A stretch of 64,000 nt of DNA from Sphingobium sp. DEHP117 (GCF_030867385.1 NZ_JAPFBJ010000002.1:349001-413000); one strand, 5' to 3'. Positions 20,280 to 29,037 are shown, numbered from the stretch's first letter. Notes: a model not told the origin generated them from the letters alone. Numbers and translations are program-made.

Positions 20280-20295
20280 CAATCGTTAACGATTG
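20280..20295. promoter_or_regulatory. 16-bp perfect palindrome upstream of dnaA
   Basis: CAATCGTTAACGATTG reads identically on both strands, with a TTAA centre. It lies about 165 bases upstream of the dnaA GTG start at the edge of the AT-rich promoter region. This suggests binding of a dimeric regulator; which one is unknown. Confidence 0.5.
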
Positions 20296-20546
20296 GATCA
20301 AGAGGGTGTGCCGTCAAAAAACTGAAATAAAATGTTTGACAGAGCCAAGAGCGCGGAATCACGTGATAATCAAATAAACTATTGGTTTTACATGATTATT
20401 GTCTGAATTTTCTTTTCGCAGTCACAGCGAATCAGCGCAAGTCCTGCATTTCTCCCTGATGGGTCGCCCGGGCTTGGATGGCACCGGCGAAACGGTATTT
20501 CGCGCGGCCCCCTCCCATTCACTCAAGCCCGTCTTACGCGGGCATG

Positions 20547-20576
20547 AAGAAACCCGCCGGATCGCTCCGGCGGGTG
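20547..20576 (-). terminator. Rho-independent terminator of rpsT
   Basis: Read on the minus strand, the stem ACCCGCCGGA/TCCGGCGGGT has a 4-base loop and is followed by TTTCTT. It lies about 30 bases after the rpsT stop and separates rpsT from dnaA transcription. Confidence 0.9.
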
Positions 20577-20606
20577 TCGAAACGGGCAAGCCCGGCGTTA
20601 AGCGTG

Positions 20607-20870
20607 TCAGGCGATGGCGCCGACGGCCTTCGTCAGGCGGCTGAACTTGCGCGAAGCGGTGTTCTTGTGCAGCACGCCGCGCGCCACGCCGCGTGCCAGT
20701 TCCGGCTGCACCACGGCGAGCGCCGAAGCGGCAGCGTCCTTGTCGCCAGCGGCAACGGCGCTTTCCACCTTCTTCACCAGCGTGCGAATGCGGCTGATGC
20801 GGTTGCCGTTGATCTCGGTGCGGCGCGCGTTGCGGCGGATGCGCTTTTTTGCCTGCGGCGTATTGGCCAT
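20607..20870 (-). CDS. rpsT: 30S ribosomal protein S20
   Basis: This 87-residue, very basic protein begins [20 protein letters not shown] and contains the S20 helical hairpin motifs ([19 protein letters not shown] and [18 protein letters not shown]). S20 binds 16S rRNA early in small-subunit assembly. Length and sequence are typical. It stands as a single gene with a strong terminator, next to dnaA. Confidence 0.98.
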   Translation of the reverse strand: MANTPQAKKRIRRNARRTEINGNRISRIRTLVKKVESAVAAGDKDAAASALAVVQPELARGVARGVLHKNTASRKFSRLTKAVGAIA

Positions 20871-21047
20871 AAGTTCCTCGAAAGCCTTGTCTGAATTCCG
20901 GTAAAGAGGAGCGCACGAGGCTCCCCTGAATCACGAAGGGTGGCCCATAGCGGCTTCGCCCATCTGCGTCAACATAAACGGGCGCGTGGCGCCTGCCCCG
21001 AAAATTTGGACGGGACAGAGCTTACAAAGCGCGCTAGCGATTCGTCC

Positions 21048-22184
21048 ATGCTCGTCGCACTCTATGCATTCTCGTTGCTGGCCGGGGCGCTGTTTCTCCA
21101 TCCCTACATCAGCTATCCTTTGAGCCTGCGGCTGATGCGCGCGCGGCCGGTGCGCGGCTGCAATGCAGACGCGCCGCGTCCCTCCGCAAGCCTGCTGTTT
21201 TCCGCCTATAATGAGGAGCGCGCGCTGCCCACGAAGCTCGACAATCTTGAGGCGATCAAAAAACTACACCCCGATCTCGAGATTCTTGGCTATTCCGACA
21301 TGAGTACGGACGGCACGCTGGCGTTGCTTGAAAGCCGCCCCGAGCTTTTGCGGGTGATCCCGACGACGGAGCGAACGGGCAAGGCGACCGGCATGCGACA
21401 CATGGTTGCGCAGGCGCGAGGCGAGATCTGTATCTTCACGGATGCCAACGTCCTGCTCGCGCCCGAATCGGTCGGGGTGCTGCTCGATTATTTCCGGGAT
21501 CCCGCAATTGGCGCGGTGTCTGGCACGCTGCATTACATCAATGCCGAAGAGGGCGCGACCGCGCAGGTGGGCGGGCTGTACTGGCGGCTGGAGGAGACGA
21601 TCAAGGCGCTCGAATCGCGCTGCGGCTCGATGATGGGTGCAGACGGCGCGATCTTCGCGACGCGGCGCGCGCTCTATCCTGAGGTGCCGCCGCACCTGCT
21701 GGACGACATGATCGCCTCGATGAGCGTGTTGCTGCACGGCAAGCGCCTCATCAGCGCGCGCGAGGTCATCGCCTATGAGCGCACCACCACCGACCCGGTG
21801 GACGAGTTTCGCCGCAAACGCCGGATCGCGTGCCGTTCCTACGCCTCGTATCTTCATCTCTGGCCCCAGCTGGCGAAGCAATTCTCGCTTACAGACCGCT
21901 ACAAGTTCATCTCTCACAAATGGCTGCGCTGGATGGGCGCACCGCTGGCGCTCTTGGCGGCCGGATCGTTGAGCGCGGCACTGTGGCTGGATCGCAGGCC
22001 TGACCTTCTCATCGCCCTATGGGGCGCACCGGCGCTCGTCCTGCTCGGCGCGGCTCTCAAGGTTCGTCCCTGCGTGATGGTGGTCGAGATCGCGGCGGCG
22101 ATCTGGGCGTCGTTCCTGGGGGTCATCGATGCATGGCGGGGCCGTACTTACCAGACCTGGGCACCCGCCAAATCGCGGGACTGA
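21048..22184 (+). CDS. Membrane-associated family 2 glycosyltransferase
   Basis: From ATG 21048 the product is 378 residues. A first hydrophobic helix (1-25) is followed by a GT-A catalytic domain with LLFSAYNEERALPTKLDNL, SDMSTDGT (nucleotide binding) and DANV (DxD-like). A later RRKRRIACRSYASY resembles the Q/RxxRW-type region, and two or three C-terminal helices complete it. It probably adds sugars to a lipid-linked or extracellular glycan at the inner membrane. No ribosome site is obvious; the open frame extends to 20940, but that part overlaps the rpsT promoter region. It converges with the phosphatase gene with no gap. Confidence 0.85.
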   Translation: MLVALYAFSLLAGALFLHPYISYPLSLRLMRARPVRGCNADAPRPSASLLFSAYNEERALPTKLDNLEAIKKLHPDLEILGYSDMSTDGTLALLESRPELLRVIPTTERTGKATGMRHMVAQARGEICIFTDANVLLAPESVGVLLDYFRDPAIGAVSGTLHYINAEEGATAQVGGLYWRLEETIKALESRCGSMMGADGAIFATRRALYPEVPPHLLDDMIASMSVLLHGKRLISAREVIAYERTTTDPVDEFRRKRRIACRSYASYLHLWPQLAKQFSLTDRYKFISHKWLRWMGAPLALLAAGSLSAALWLDRRPDLLIALWGAPALVLLGAALKVRPCVMVVEIAAAIWASFLGVIDAWRGRTYQTWAPAKSRD

Positions 22185-22949
22185 TCAGCGCGCCTTTGCC
22201 TCTATCGACCAGGCGTCATCATCCTCTATCCCGATGGCGGTGAGCATCCCGGTGCGATAGGCGCCGGTGTCTATGCCGATGCGGTTGTGAAGGATTTGCG
22301 CGGTCTCGCTCTGGCTATGCCCATGCACTACGCGCCAGGGGTGCCGCGCCTTGCTGGAGAGGAAAGGCTCGCGGATCCACAGCAAATCCTCGTCAGTCTG
22401 CTCGTCCAGTCTGAAGCGTGGTCTTATGCCCGCATGGGCAAAGAGATAGTCGCCATGCCTGTGGAGCGAGGGAAGCGCGGTCATCCACTGTATGATAGGT
22501 GGGGATACTGCCGCCTGAAACGCTTCGATCAACTGCCACTGGCTGCCCTCACTGCCATAAGCACGCTCGATCAGCCCCTGGTCGACACCCCAGCTCAGCA
22601 GCGTCTCCTCGCCGCCATATTTGAGCCAGAAGCGCAGCGCCATCCGGTTGCCCTTCAGCACCTGCAGCATGGTTTCCTCATGATTGCCCTTGAGGCAGTG
22701 GAAATAGGCGGAGCCTTCCATCGCCTGCAGCAGCTCGCACACTTCGCGCGATTGGGGGCCACGATCGATGTAATCGCCAAGCAGGACGACATGCGTCTCA
22801 AGTGGCGGGCGAGCGCGCTGATCCCGCTCAATCAGTTGAAGCAGGCTAACCAGCAGGGGGAAGCAGCCATGCACATCGCCGATCGCATAGATGCGGCAAT
22901 TGTCGGTGCTATATCTGGCCTTCCGGCGGAGGCGACCCAGCAGACTCAC
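22185..22949 (-). CDS. Serine/threonine-type metallophosphatase (calcineurin-like)
   Basis: The 254-residue product has all the motifs of the PPP/ApaH-type fold: GDVHG, GDYIDRG, GNHE, and HGH near the C-terminus (VVHGHSQSE). Two metal ions would be held by these residues. The substrate may be phosphoproteins or dinucleoside tetraphosphates; the sequence does not decide. It resembles small bacterial PrpA-like phosphatases. Its stop abuts the glycosyltransferase stop exactly. Confidence 0.88.
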   Translation of the reverse strand: MSLLGRLRRKARYSTDNCRIYAIGDVHGCFPLLVSLLQLIERDQRARPPLETHVVLLGDYIDRGPQSREVCELLQAMEGSAYFHCLKGNHEETMLQVLKGNRMALRFWLKYGGEETLLSWGVDQGLIERAYGSEGSQWQLIEAFQAAVSPPIIQWMTALPSLHRHGDYLFAHAGIRPRFRLDEQTDEDLLWIREPFLSSKARHPWRVVHGHSQSETAQILHNRIGIDTGAYRTGMLTAIGIEDDDAWSIEAKAR

Positions 22950-23011
22950 GGGCGCATGCGTAGCAAATGACCGAGCGAAACTGAAGCGTCTGCCTTGCGC
23001 CGCTGGGGCAC

Positions 23012-23042
23012 GAAAAACCCCGGCCAGCGTCCCGGCCGGGGT
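23012..23042 (-). terminator. Rho-independent terminator of the Bax inhibitor-1 gene
   Basis: On the minus strand, the 8-bp perfect stem CCCCGGCC/GGCCGGGG (arms 23034-23041 and 23018-23025) is followed by TTTTT (23013-23017). It lies 24 bases after the stop codon. Confidence 0.93.
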
Positions 23043-23065
23043 GAAATTCGCCGTGCTCCAGGCGA

Positions 23066-23806
23066 TTAGTTGCGATTGCTGCCCATGAAGCGCAGCAGCA
23101 TCAGGAACAGGTTGATAAAGTCGAGGTAGAGGCTCAATGCACCCATCACCACCGACTTGCCAACCATCTCCGTGCCCGCAACATAGGAATAGCTCTCCTT
23201 GATCCTCTGCGTGTCATAGGCGGTCAAGCCAGCGAAGATCAGCACGCCGATGGCGCTGATCGCGAGACTCATTACGCTCGACTGCAGGAAGAGGTTGATA
23301 AGCGATGCGACGATGAGGCCGATCAGACCCATGATCAGGAAAGTGCCGAACGCCGACAGATCCTTCTTCGTGGTATAGCCCACAAGGCTCAGACCTGCGA
23401 AAGCCGCCGCTGTCGCGAAGAAGGTCTGCGCAATCGACGTCCCCGTGTAGACGAGGAATATCGACGAGAGCGAAAGCCCCATCACAGCGGCATACGCCCA
23501 GTAAATCGCCTGCGCAGCCGTTGTCGAAAGCCGGTTGATACCGAAGCTCAGCACCAGCACGAACGCCAGCGGCGCGAACATGATGACATATTTCAGCAGC
23601 CCCGGCCCTGCCAGGATCTGATAGGCGAGGCCGCTGCTTGCGAAAAGCATGGCGACGAGACCCGTGAGCAGGACACCGCTCGCCATATAATTGTACACCG
23701 ACAGCATGTAGGACCGGAGCCCCGCGTCGTAAGACGCACGAGCGGCCGCAGGCGCACCAGCGCCGAAGCTCATCCCGCCTGTCCGGGGGTCAGACCAGTT
23801 AGCCAT
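23066..23806 (-). CDS. Bax inhibitor-1/YccA family membrane protein
   Basis: This 246-residue protein has about seven closely spaced hydrophobic helices and family motifs including TAYDTQRIKESY and YLDFINLFLMLLRFMG at the C-terminus. Bacterial members (YccA, YbhL) associate with the FtsH protease or act as pH-sensitive calcium leak channels; which applies here is not known. The C-terminal RFMGSNRN agrees with the family. It is a single gene with its own terminator. Confidence 0.9.
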   Translation of the reverse strand: MANWSDPRTGGMSFGAGAPAAARASYDAGLRSYMLSVYNYMASGVLLTGLVAMLFASSGLAYQILAGPGLLKYVIMFAPLAFVLVLSFGINRLSTTAAQAIYWAYAAVMGLSLSSIFLVYTGTSIAQTFFATAAAFAGLSLVGYTTKKDLSAFGTFLIMGLIGLIVASLINLFLQSSVMSLAISAIGVLIFAGLTAYDTQRIKESYSYVAGTEMVGKSVVMGALSLYLDFINLFLMLLRFMGSNRN

Positions 23807-23904
23807 TGTAAGTCAACTCCTTGTCATTGGCGCTATTGCCAACGCACGCAATATCGTGTGTCCGGGTTAAAGTTTCAAGAAAAACCGGACAGGAGGCGCG
23901 GCAC

Positions 23905-24450
23905 TCATCTCTGAGTGATAACGCCGCAGGCGATCCGGCCGCCAGAATTGCCAGATGGATCGGTTTTCATGTCATCCGGCCCGGCATGGATGACGATGGA
24001 TGCACCGTCTGCATCGAGCATCGGATTTGCCCCATCGCTCAGCGTGGCGGGGATGGTGGCTGTCAGCGTGCCGGTGCCGTCGGCGCCAATCTCGATATTG
24101 GGCAAGTCGCCTTCATGCGGCCCGGCGGGATTCTGCATGCCATGCTGCTTGCCGAGCGGATTCCAGTGACCGCCTGCGCTGGTGAAAGCGGGTGCGACGC
24201 AGGACCCGACCATATGGATGTGCACGCCATGAACACCCGGCGAAATTCCGCTGGCACGCAATGTCAGCCGCAAGCCACCGTCAACCTTGGAGATCGTAAG
24301 GTCACCCTTGCTCGCTCCCTGTCCATCCGCCAAAGCCGCGCCGGCGACGACGGCCGGAGCATCCGCCATTCCGTTTGTGGTCGAGGCGCAGCCTGCCAAT
24401 ACCAAGGCGGCCGAAGACAGGGTCGTCAAGACAAGCATGTTCACGCGCAT
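23905..24450 (-). CDS. sodC: Cu/Zn superoxide dismutase, lipoprotein form
   Basis: The product is 181 residues from ATG 24450. Its lipoprotein signal ends at the lipobox VLAGC. The SodC metal ligands are visible: HIH in GVHGVHIHMVG, His in GGHWNP, His in GPHEGDLPN, and His in IVIHAGPDD. The disulfide cysteines are in VGSCVAP and RIACGVI. It removes superoxide in the periplasm. The chosen ATG has AAAGGA about 9 bases upstream; an in-frame ATG 18 bases earlier lacks one. Confidence 0.94.
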   Translation of the reverse strand: MRVNMLVLTTLSSAALVLAGCASTTNGMADAPAVVAGAALADGQGASKGDLTISKVDGGLRLTLRASGISPGVHGVHIHMVGSCVAPAFTSAGGHWNPLGKQHGMQNPAGPHEGDLPNIEIGADGTGTLTATIPATLSDGANPMLDADGASIVIHAGPDDMKTDPSGNSGGRIACGVITQR

Positions 24451-24531
24451 TTCAGGGGTTCCTTTCACAGCATGGCTTGAAAACCAATAGTACTTCCCGT
24501 TGGTTCCTCACACACTGAGATACCCGCCAAC

Positions 24532-24563
24532 GAAAAGGGGCCGGTCATTGCTGACCAGCCCCT
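24532..24563 (-). terminator. Rho-independent terminator of the OmpA-like porin gene
   Basis: On the minus strand, the stem GGGGCTGGTC/GACCGGCCCC with one mismatch and a 6-base loop is followed by TTTTCG. It lies 24 bases after the stop. Confidence 0.88.
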
Positions 24564-24586
24564 CCTTGTCCTAAGCCTCGCGGCTC

Positions 24587-25663
24587 TTACATGCCCGAAC
24601 CCGGACCGTAGGTGATTTCCACACGACGGTTCTGCAGCTCGCGAACACCGTCAGCGGTCTCAACCTTGGGCTGGCCTTCACCAAATGCCTTGGTGGAGAT
24701 GGCGCCATCCGAGATGCCCTTGGAGACGATGTACGCCTTCACTGCATCCGCGCGGCGCTGAGACAGCGCGACGTTGTAGGCCGGGCGACCCGCCTTGTCG
24801 GCGTGACCAGCAAGCATGACCTGCGCGCTGTTGCAGTTGGCATAGGCCGAAACCGCGCTGTCGAGGATCGTTGCCGCATCTGGCGTGATGTCCGACTTAT
24901 CGAATTCAAAGAACACGATATACGGTCCAGGCTGGCACTCAACCACCGGCGGAGGCGGCGGGGGAGGCGGCGGGGGCGGAGGAGGTGGCGGCGGCGGGGG
25001 CGGAGGAGGCGGAGGAGCCTTCTCGCCGAAGTTGTACACCAGGCCAACCAACAGGCTGTGCGTGCGCACATCCGCGTCAACCGCAGTGCCGGGCGCGCCC
25101 GCACCGCCAAAGGCGTTGCTGGTGACGATATCGACGTTACGGTGGTTGAAGTAGCGATACTTCAGTTCCGCATCGAGCTTGTCGCTCAGCGGCATACGGA
25201 CACCTGCCAGAGCCTGCCAGGCGAAACCGGTGTCGGAGTCATCCGTCGTCAGCGTGTAGAGATGCGTGCGCGCAATACCCGCGCCGCCGCCGACAAAACC
25301 CTGCAGACCATCATCCGGACCGAAGTCGAGCAGGCCGTTCAGCATGAAGCTGAGCGAACGCACGTTGCCGCGGGTGCTCTGAACGCCGACATAATCAACA
25401 TGGTCGGTCCATGCGCGGCGGAAACCCACCTCCGATTCAAGACGGAACATGCCGAAGTCATAACCGATCACGCCGTCAACGTCGAAACCGGTGTTATAAT
25501 CCGCTGTCGCATCTGCGGCGGTCGAACCTGCCACATCAATATCGATGTCTTCGACAAGCATTGCGCCGCCATGAGCGCCGATATACCAGGCATCATCACG
25601 CGCGAGAGCAGGACTTGCCATCGCCGTGGTCGCAAGAGCTGCCGCAAGAGCAAGCTTCCGCAT
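24587..25663 (-). CDS. OmpA-type outer-membrane protein with 23-proline linker
   Basis: The 358-residue product has a signal peptide (ends SPALA), an eight-strand OmpA-like barrel (about 22-215, from DDAWYIGAHGG to LLVGLVYNFGEKA), an uninterrupted run of 23 prolines (codons 24947-25015), and a C-terminal OmpA peptidoglycan-binding domain (IVFFEFDKSDITPDA, AGHADKAGRPAYN, LQNRRVEITYG). It links the outer membrane to the cell wall. The prolines use mixed CCG, CCT, CCC and CCA codons. ATG 25663 is chosen for its AAGGGG site; a start 10 codons earlier is less likely. Confidence 0.93.
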   Translation of the reverse strand: MRKLALAAALATTAMASPALARDDAWYIGAHGGAMLVEDIDIDVAGSTAADATADYNTGFDVDGVIGYDFGMFRLESEVGFRRAWTDHVDYVGVQSTRGNVRSLSFMLNGLLDFGPDDGLQGFVGGGAGIARTHLYTLTTDDSDTGFAWQALAGVRMPLSDKLDAELKYRYFNHRNVDIVTSNAFGGAGAPGTAVDADVRTHSLLVGLVYNFGEKAPPPPPPPPPPPPPPPPPPPPPPPVVECQPGPYIVFFEFDKSDITPDAATILDSAVSAYANCNSAQVMLAGHADKAGRPAYNVALSQRRADAVKAYIVSKGISDGAISTKAFGEGQPKVETADGVRELQNRRVEITYGPGSGM

Positions 25664-25816
25664 GTCTATTCCCCTTTCCAAACTTGGTCGCATGGACTGT
25701 GGAAACTCCCTACCCCCTGGAAAGTTTCATGGCAAGACCAGTTTAATTCGGAAAAATAGTTCGCTTTGACGCTAATTATCACACTTTTCTGTGAGTCGGG
25801 CAGTAATTTCATAAAA

Positions 25817-26314
25817 TCAGGCGATTAGCCCATGCGCGCGCAACGCGCTCAGCACCTGGCCAAGCACCGCGCGCGCCTGCGTATCGACAACGCTGCCGCC
25901 TGTCGGGTCGGCAATCGCGCCCTGCCGTGCGGCCACCACCCGGTTGACTCCGATATACAGTCCGTCGGGTCGCACCGGGTCCGCCAGCCATGAAGTGCCG
26001 TCGTGGGTGTAGCGGCGGCCGTCCGCCGCGCAGAGGACGTTCAGCCCCGCGCGCGGAGCGACAAAGCGCCAACCCCCGGCCGTCAGGCACGCCAGCTGGC
26101 CGTCATGCCCCGCCCAGGCGCCGGTTGCGCCCGCCGCTACGACCCAGCACTGCGCCGGGGCAGCACCGCCCGGCGGTGTGGTGAGCGTGATGCTCTGTAC
26201 CTGCGCATGCAAGAGCATATCGATGAGGGCCAGCGCCTCGTTATGCGTCAGCTCCTTCTGCGCTTGCCCCGGCTGCAGCAGCGGCAGGGCAAAGCGGTCA
26301 CTGTTTGTCGTCAT
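25817..26314 (-). CDS. DUF2793 protein at the end of the GTA-like cluster
   Basis: This 165-residue protein begins MTTNSDRFALPLLQPGQAQK, the hallmark DUF2793 start, and contains GLNVLCAADGRRYTHDGTSW. DUF2793 proteins occur next to GTA and prophage tail genes and are thought to be tail-tip or fibre components; the exact role is unproven. It is the last gene of the cluster, 22 bases after the hub protein, and uses the same strand and codon style. Confidence 0.85.
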   Translation of the reverse strand: MTTNSDRFALPLLQPGQAQKELTHNEALALIDMLLHAQVQSITLTTPPGGAAPAQCWVVAAGATGAWAGHDGQLACLTAGGWRFVAPRAGLNVLCAADGRRYTHDGTSWLADPVRPDGLYIGVNRVVAARQGAIADPTGGSVVDTQARAVLGQVLSALRAHGLIA

Positions 26315-26336
26315 GATGCGAACTCCGAAAGGCGAA

Positions 26337-28541
26337 TTATATGCTGAGAGCGATGCTGGCGGGGCGCCCCGCCCCGAAAGTGCCGATCTGGCGGACCTGC
26401 GCCGTCACCGGGCCGCTGATCCCGAGGCCATGATCGACCGCGATCATCGCGGCATCATAGGTCCATTGCGGGGATGAGGTCGTCACGCTGCGGTAGACGC
26501 CACCGGATTTGACGAGGTCGATGCGATACTGCTCCTGCTCCTCGCCGAGCGGCGCATCCGCACCATCAACCCATTGCCAGCCGATCCGGCTGCGGCGGAC
26601 CCAGCCGAGCTGCCACCCCCCGCCCACAGCCACCGCCGTCCCATGTACCGGCGAGAGCGGGAGCACGGCCTGCCCGGCCACCGCCACGCTCGCCTTTACC
26701 GGGGCCGTGTCGCCGATGCCGATCGCATCGACAAGCAGGGTCGACCCCATCACCGCATAAGCAGTCGGCACTGGCAGGAGACTCGCCTGATCCAGCAGCA
26801 GAATTGGCTCGCCCGCGCTGTGGCCCGCCATTGCCCATTCGGTGCCGCGTCGGCCGCGCAGCAGGCGGGACAAGCGCCAACTCGTCGGCCCGGTCTGGTT
26901 GGCGAGGCCAAACTGGATCACCTCGTTGCCCACCAGCGCCAGATTGGCACCGCGCAGCAATGCGGCATCGTCCGCATTTGCCAACTGCATGGCACTGTTG
27001 AGCAGCTGCACGTCGAGGGTCGAGCCAAGATCGAACAGCGCGGCACTCGCCGCTCCGCCCAGCGCGCCCGCAGTGGTGCCGATGATGGCGGGCAGCGCGG
27101 TGCCGCCGATCGAGATGAGCGCGGCGCTGGCCGCATCTTCCACGAACAGTTCGGCCGCACGCCATCCCGCCTGCGCCCCCGCTGCTGCCACCGCCACAAG
27201 CGGGGCGGTGAGCAGCGTGTCGTCGGGCATCGGCAGATCGGCGATAACAAGGCTCGTCGGGCCATGGAGCTGGTCGGCCTGCAATACCGGGGCGCCCCCG
27301 TCAGCGGGTGGTGCCGCAACACCTGCTCCGCCCACCTGCCTCAAACTGAGGCGCACGCCCATGCCTTCCCATTCGCTGCGCTCGATGCGCCAGCGCCCGT
27401 TTTCGCTGTCCACAGTGACGACCGCGCCCGGTTCAAGGCCGAGCGCCCGCCAGTCGCACCGCAGCTCGAGCGTGCGCCTGCCGGTCCACAGGCTATGCAG
27501 TCGCGCTTCGGCCAGTGCACGCGCCGAGACGGCATCGAGCGAGGCAGGCAGATCCAGCGCCTCTTCCCTGCGGCCCGGCCCGGCGCGCTCGGCCATCTGC
27601 ACACCGGCCTGATGGTCACGCCCCGGATCATAATGCCGCATGGACACGCGCAACGGCGCGTCCTCGGCCCGCCCGCGCATCAGCTTCGCGCCCTTTTCAC
27701 GCCGGCCATTGAAGCGCGCGCCGATCATATCGGCTGGGATGTTGGCCTCTATCGGCCCGGCCGGGATAATGCCGGTCCCCGCCGCGCCGGTCCGCAGAGC
27801 GAGCGAATACCCCTCAACGAGCGGCAACAGCGCATCGGCAATACCGGATCCACTCGCCGCATAGCCCATCACGAAAGGTCCCCCGCCACCATCCGGCGCG
27901 ATCAGCCCGTCACTCAGGTCGTTGGCGATGTCCGCCACCGGCACCGCGCCGTTCTCGGCGATAACCTCGAAAGTAAGCGAGGGGATCCGGTTGCCAAAGT
28001 CGGTCAGCACCAGATCCTGAAACACCACATAGGCCATGCCGCGATGGGCGCTGGCGTTCGCCAGACCTACGGCGCCCGCTATCTGATAGTCCGCCGCCTG
28101 ATCCTCGGAACCCGGGTATACGCGGAATGAGCTGATATAGGTCTTGAAATCACCGGCAGCCCCGCGCAACAGGTTGCCGTCGGCCCATATCCGGTCAATC
28201 CCCGCAATGCGCCGTGCGGAAATCGCCACGGCAAAGCTCGCGCTATAGGTGTAAGTGGTCGTCTTGGGCTTGCCCTTGCCGCCACCGCTGGTGTGGCGCT
28301 GCTCGATCAGGTCCGTCGCCCAGATGACCGTGCCCGCCACCCGCATGGAGCCGAAGATCTTTGGTATCTGATCGCCATAGCGCGACGTTTGTATGCGCAG
28401 GTCGTTGAGGCGCGGCCCCACCCGTCCCTTGGGCTTGAACAGCACATTCTGGTCGATCGCCTGCCCTATGGCCGCGCCGATCGTCGCGCCCAGCGGCCCG
28501 CCCAGCACCGAACCGACGACCGTAAGAACAACGGTTGCCAT
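26337..28541 (-). CDS. GTA-type tail hub/host-specificity protein (gp15-like), short form
   Basis: The product is 734 residues. It starts with a Gly/Ala-rich hydrophobic segment (MATVVLTVVGSVLGGPLGAT) followed by LNDLRIQTSRYGDQIPKIFG, as in phage tail proteins of the J/hub type (Phage-tail_3-like region about 180-400). RcGTA gp15 is about 1300 residues from memory and includes a TIM-barrel region. This one is some 570 residues shorter and starts directly with the tail domain. It would form the tail tip. The next gene upstream (NlpC/P60) ends 3 bases before its start. Confidence 0.85.
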   Translation of the reverse strand: MATVVLTVVGSVLGGPLGATIGAAIGQAIDQNVLFKPKGRVGPRLNDLRIQTSRYGDQIPKIFGSMRVAGTVIWATDLIEQRHTSGGGKGKPKTTTYTYSASFAVAISARRIAGIDRIWADGNLLRGAAGDFKTYISSFRVYPGSEDQAADYQIAGAVGLANASAHRGMAYVVFQDLVLTDFGNRIPSLTFEVIAENGAVPVADIANDLSDGLIAPDGGGGPFVMGYAASGSGIADALLPLVEGYSLALRTGAAGTGIIPAGPIEANIPADMIGARFNGRREKGAKLMRGRAEDAPLRVSMRHYDPGRDHQAGVQMAERAGPGRREEALDLPASLDAVSARALAEARLHSLWTGRRTLELRCDWRALGLEPGAVVTVDSENGRWRIERSEWEGMGVRLSLRQVGGAGVAAPPADGGAPVLQADQLHGPTSLVIADLPMPDDTLLTAPLVAVAAAGAQAGWRAAELFVEDAASAALISIGGTALPAIIGTTAGALGGAASAALFDLGSTLDVQLLNSAMQLANADDAALLRGANLALVGNEVIQFGLANQTGPTSWRLSRLLRGRRGTEWAMAGHSAGEPILLLDQASLLPVPTAYAVMGSTLLVDAIGIGDTAPVKASVAVAGQAVLPLSPVHGTAVAVGGGWQLGWVRRSRIGWQWVDGADAPLGEEQEQYRIDLVKSGGVYRSVTTSSPQWTYDAAMIAVDHGLGISGPVTAQVRQIGTFGAGRPASIALSI

Positions 28542-28544
28542 ATC

Positions 28545-28955
28545 TCAACGTCCCCATCGAAAATGCGCGATCACCGGCCAGGGCGAAGCACCCGGCATTT
28601 CCACGACCCGCGCCAGGCTGGCGTCCGCGTGAACATGGCCCGCGTCCGTGGCTATCATCAGATGAAACTGTGCCACCCCAGCATACGCCAGCACGAGGTC
28701 GCCGGGCTTGGAGTGCCGCACCGCGCGCAGCCCGGCCGCGCGCATAATCGTGGCGAACCGCTCGGCCGTGCCGCCCCGGATGCTATAGGCGGCGGGTACG
28801 ATGCGCCCATCCAGCCGCCGGTGCCCGGCGCGGCTCAGAGCCAGAACCGCCAGGCCGATACAGTCCACGCCGGTCTCGGCGCTGCGCCCATGCAGCCGGA
28901 ACGGCGCACCGATCAGCGCCCGCGCCGCCGCGACGATCCTCTCTGCCCGTTTCAT
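28545..28955 (-). CDS. GTA-type NlpC/P60 cell-wall peptidase (gp14-like)
   Basis: The 136-residue protein has the NlpC/P60 catalytic Cys32 in GVDCIGLAV and candidate His98 (QFHLMIAT) with His107/109 downstream. It would cut peptidoglycan during DNA delivery by the particle. Length, motif and position between gp13-like and gp15-like genes match the GTA peptidase. Confidence 0.9.
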   Translation of the reverse strand: MKRAERIVAAARALIGAPFRLHGRSAETGVDCIGLAVLALSRAGHRRLDGRIVPAAYSIRGGTAERFATIMRAAGLRAVRHSKPGDLVLAYAGVAQFHLMIATDAGHVHADASLARVVEMPGASPWPVIAHFRWGR

Positions 28956-28979
28956 GATCGAACCCCAATTTCGTTAACA

Positions 28980-29037
28980 AAATGATTTTGCCCAGAATGA
29001 GCCGACTTTCGCAGGCCATTATCGGCAAAATCAATTT
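28980..29037. repeat. Hairpin repeat A in the GTA-like cluster
   Basis: The arms TGATTTTGCCCAGAATG (from 28983) and its near reverse complement CATTATCGGCAAAATCA (ending 29033) form a long imperfect stem with a short loop. The right arm includes the stop codon of the DUF2163 gene. The flanks match repeat B (GAGCCGA and TTTCGCAGGCCAT), as if A were B with about 45 loop bases removed. Confidence 0.7.

Larger units (their letters stand above)
20118..20606. other. 489-base region between dnaA and rpsT
   Basis: No separate gene is seen, apart from the open extension of the dnaA frame. The central part (20281-20420) is clearly AT-rich against a GC-rich background. It holds a 16-bp perfect palindrome, an ATCACGTGAT palindrome at 20358-20367, distant ATAATCA/TGATTAT arms (20366-20372, 20393-20399), and four GANTC sites (20143, 20248, 20356, 20429). 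One near-match to a DnaA box in reverse (TGTGGATCA, 20222-20230) is present. It most likely carries the dnaA promoter; I see too few DnaA boxes to call an origin. Confidence 0.5.

Noticed and set aside
20118-20282. N-terminal extension of DnaA by 55 codons
   Set aside because: The GTG at 20117 has a strong ribosome site and starts a DnaA of normal length; the extension has several Cys and no domain-I features, and overlaps the promoter palindrome.
20283-20606. Origin of replication next to dnaA
   Set aside because: AT-rich but no perfect DnaA box and only one near-match; the features fit a promoter better.
26574-28130. 518-codon plus-strand open frame inside the hub protein gene
   Set aside because: Low-complexity Arg/Ala/Gln composition and complete overlap with the hub protein mark it as a shadow.
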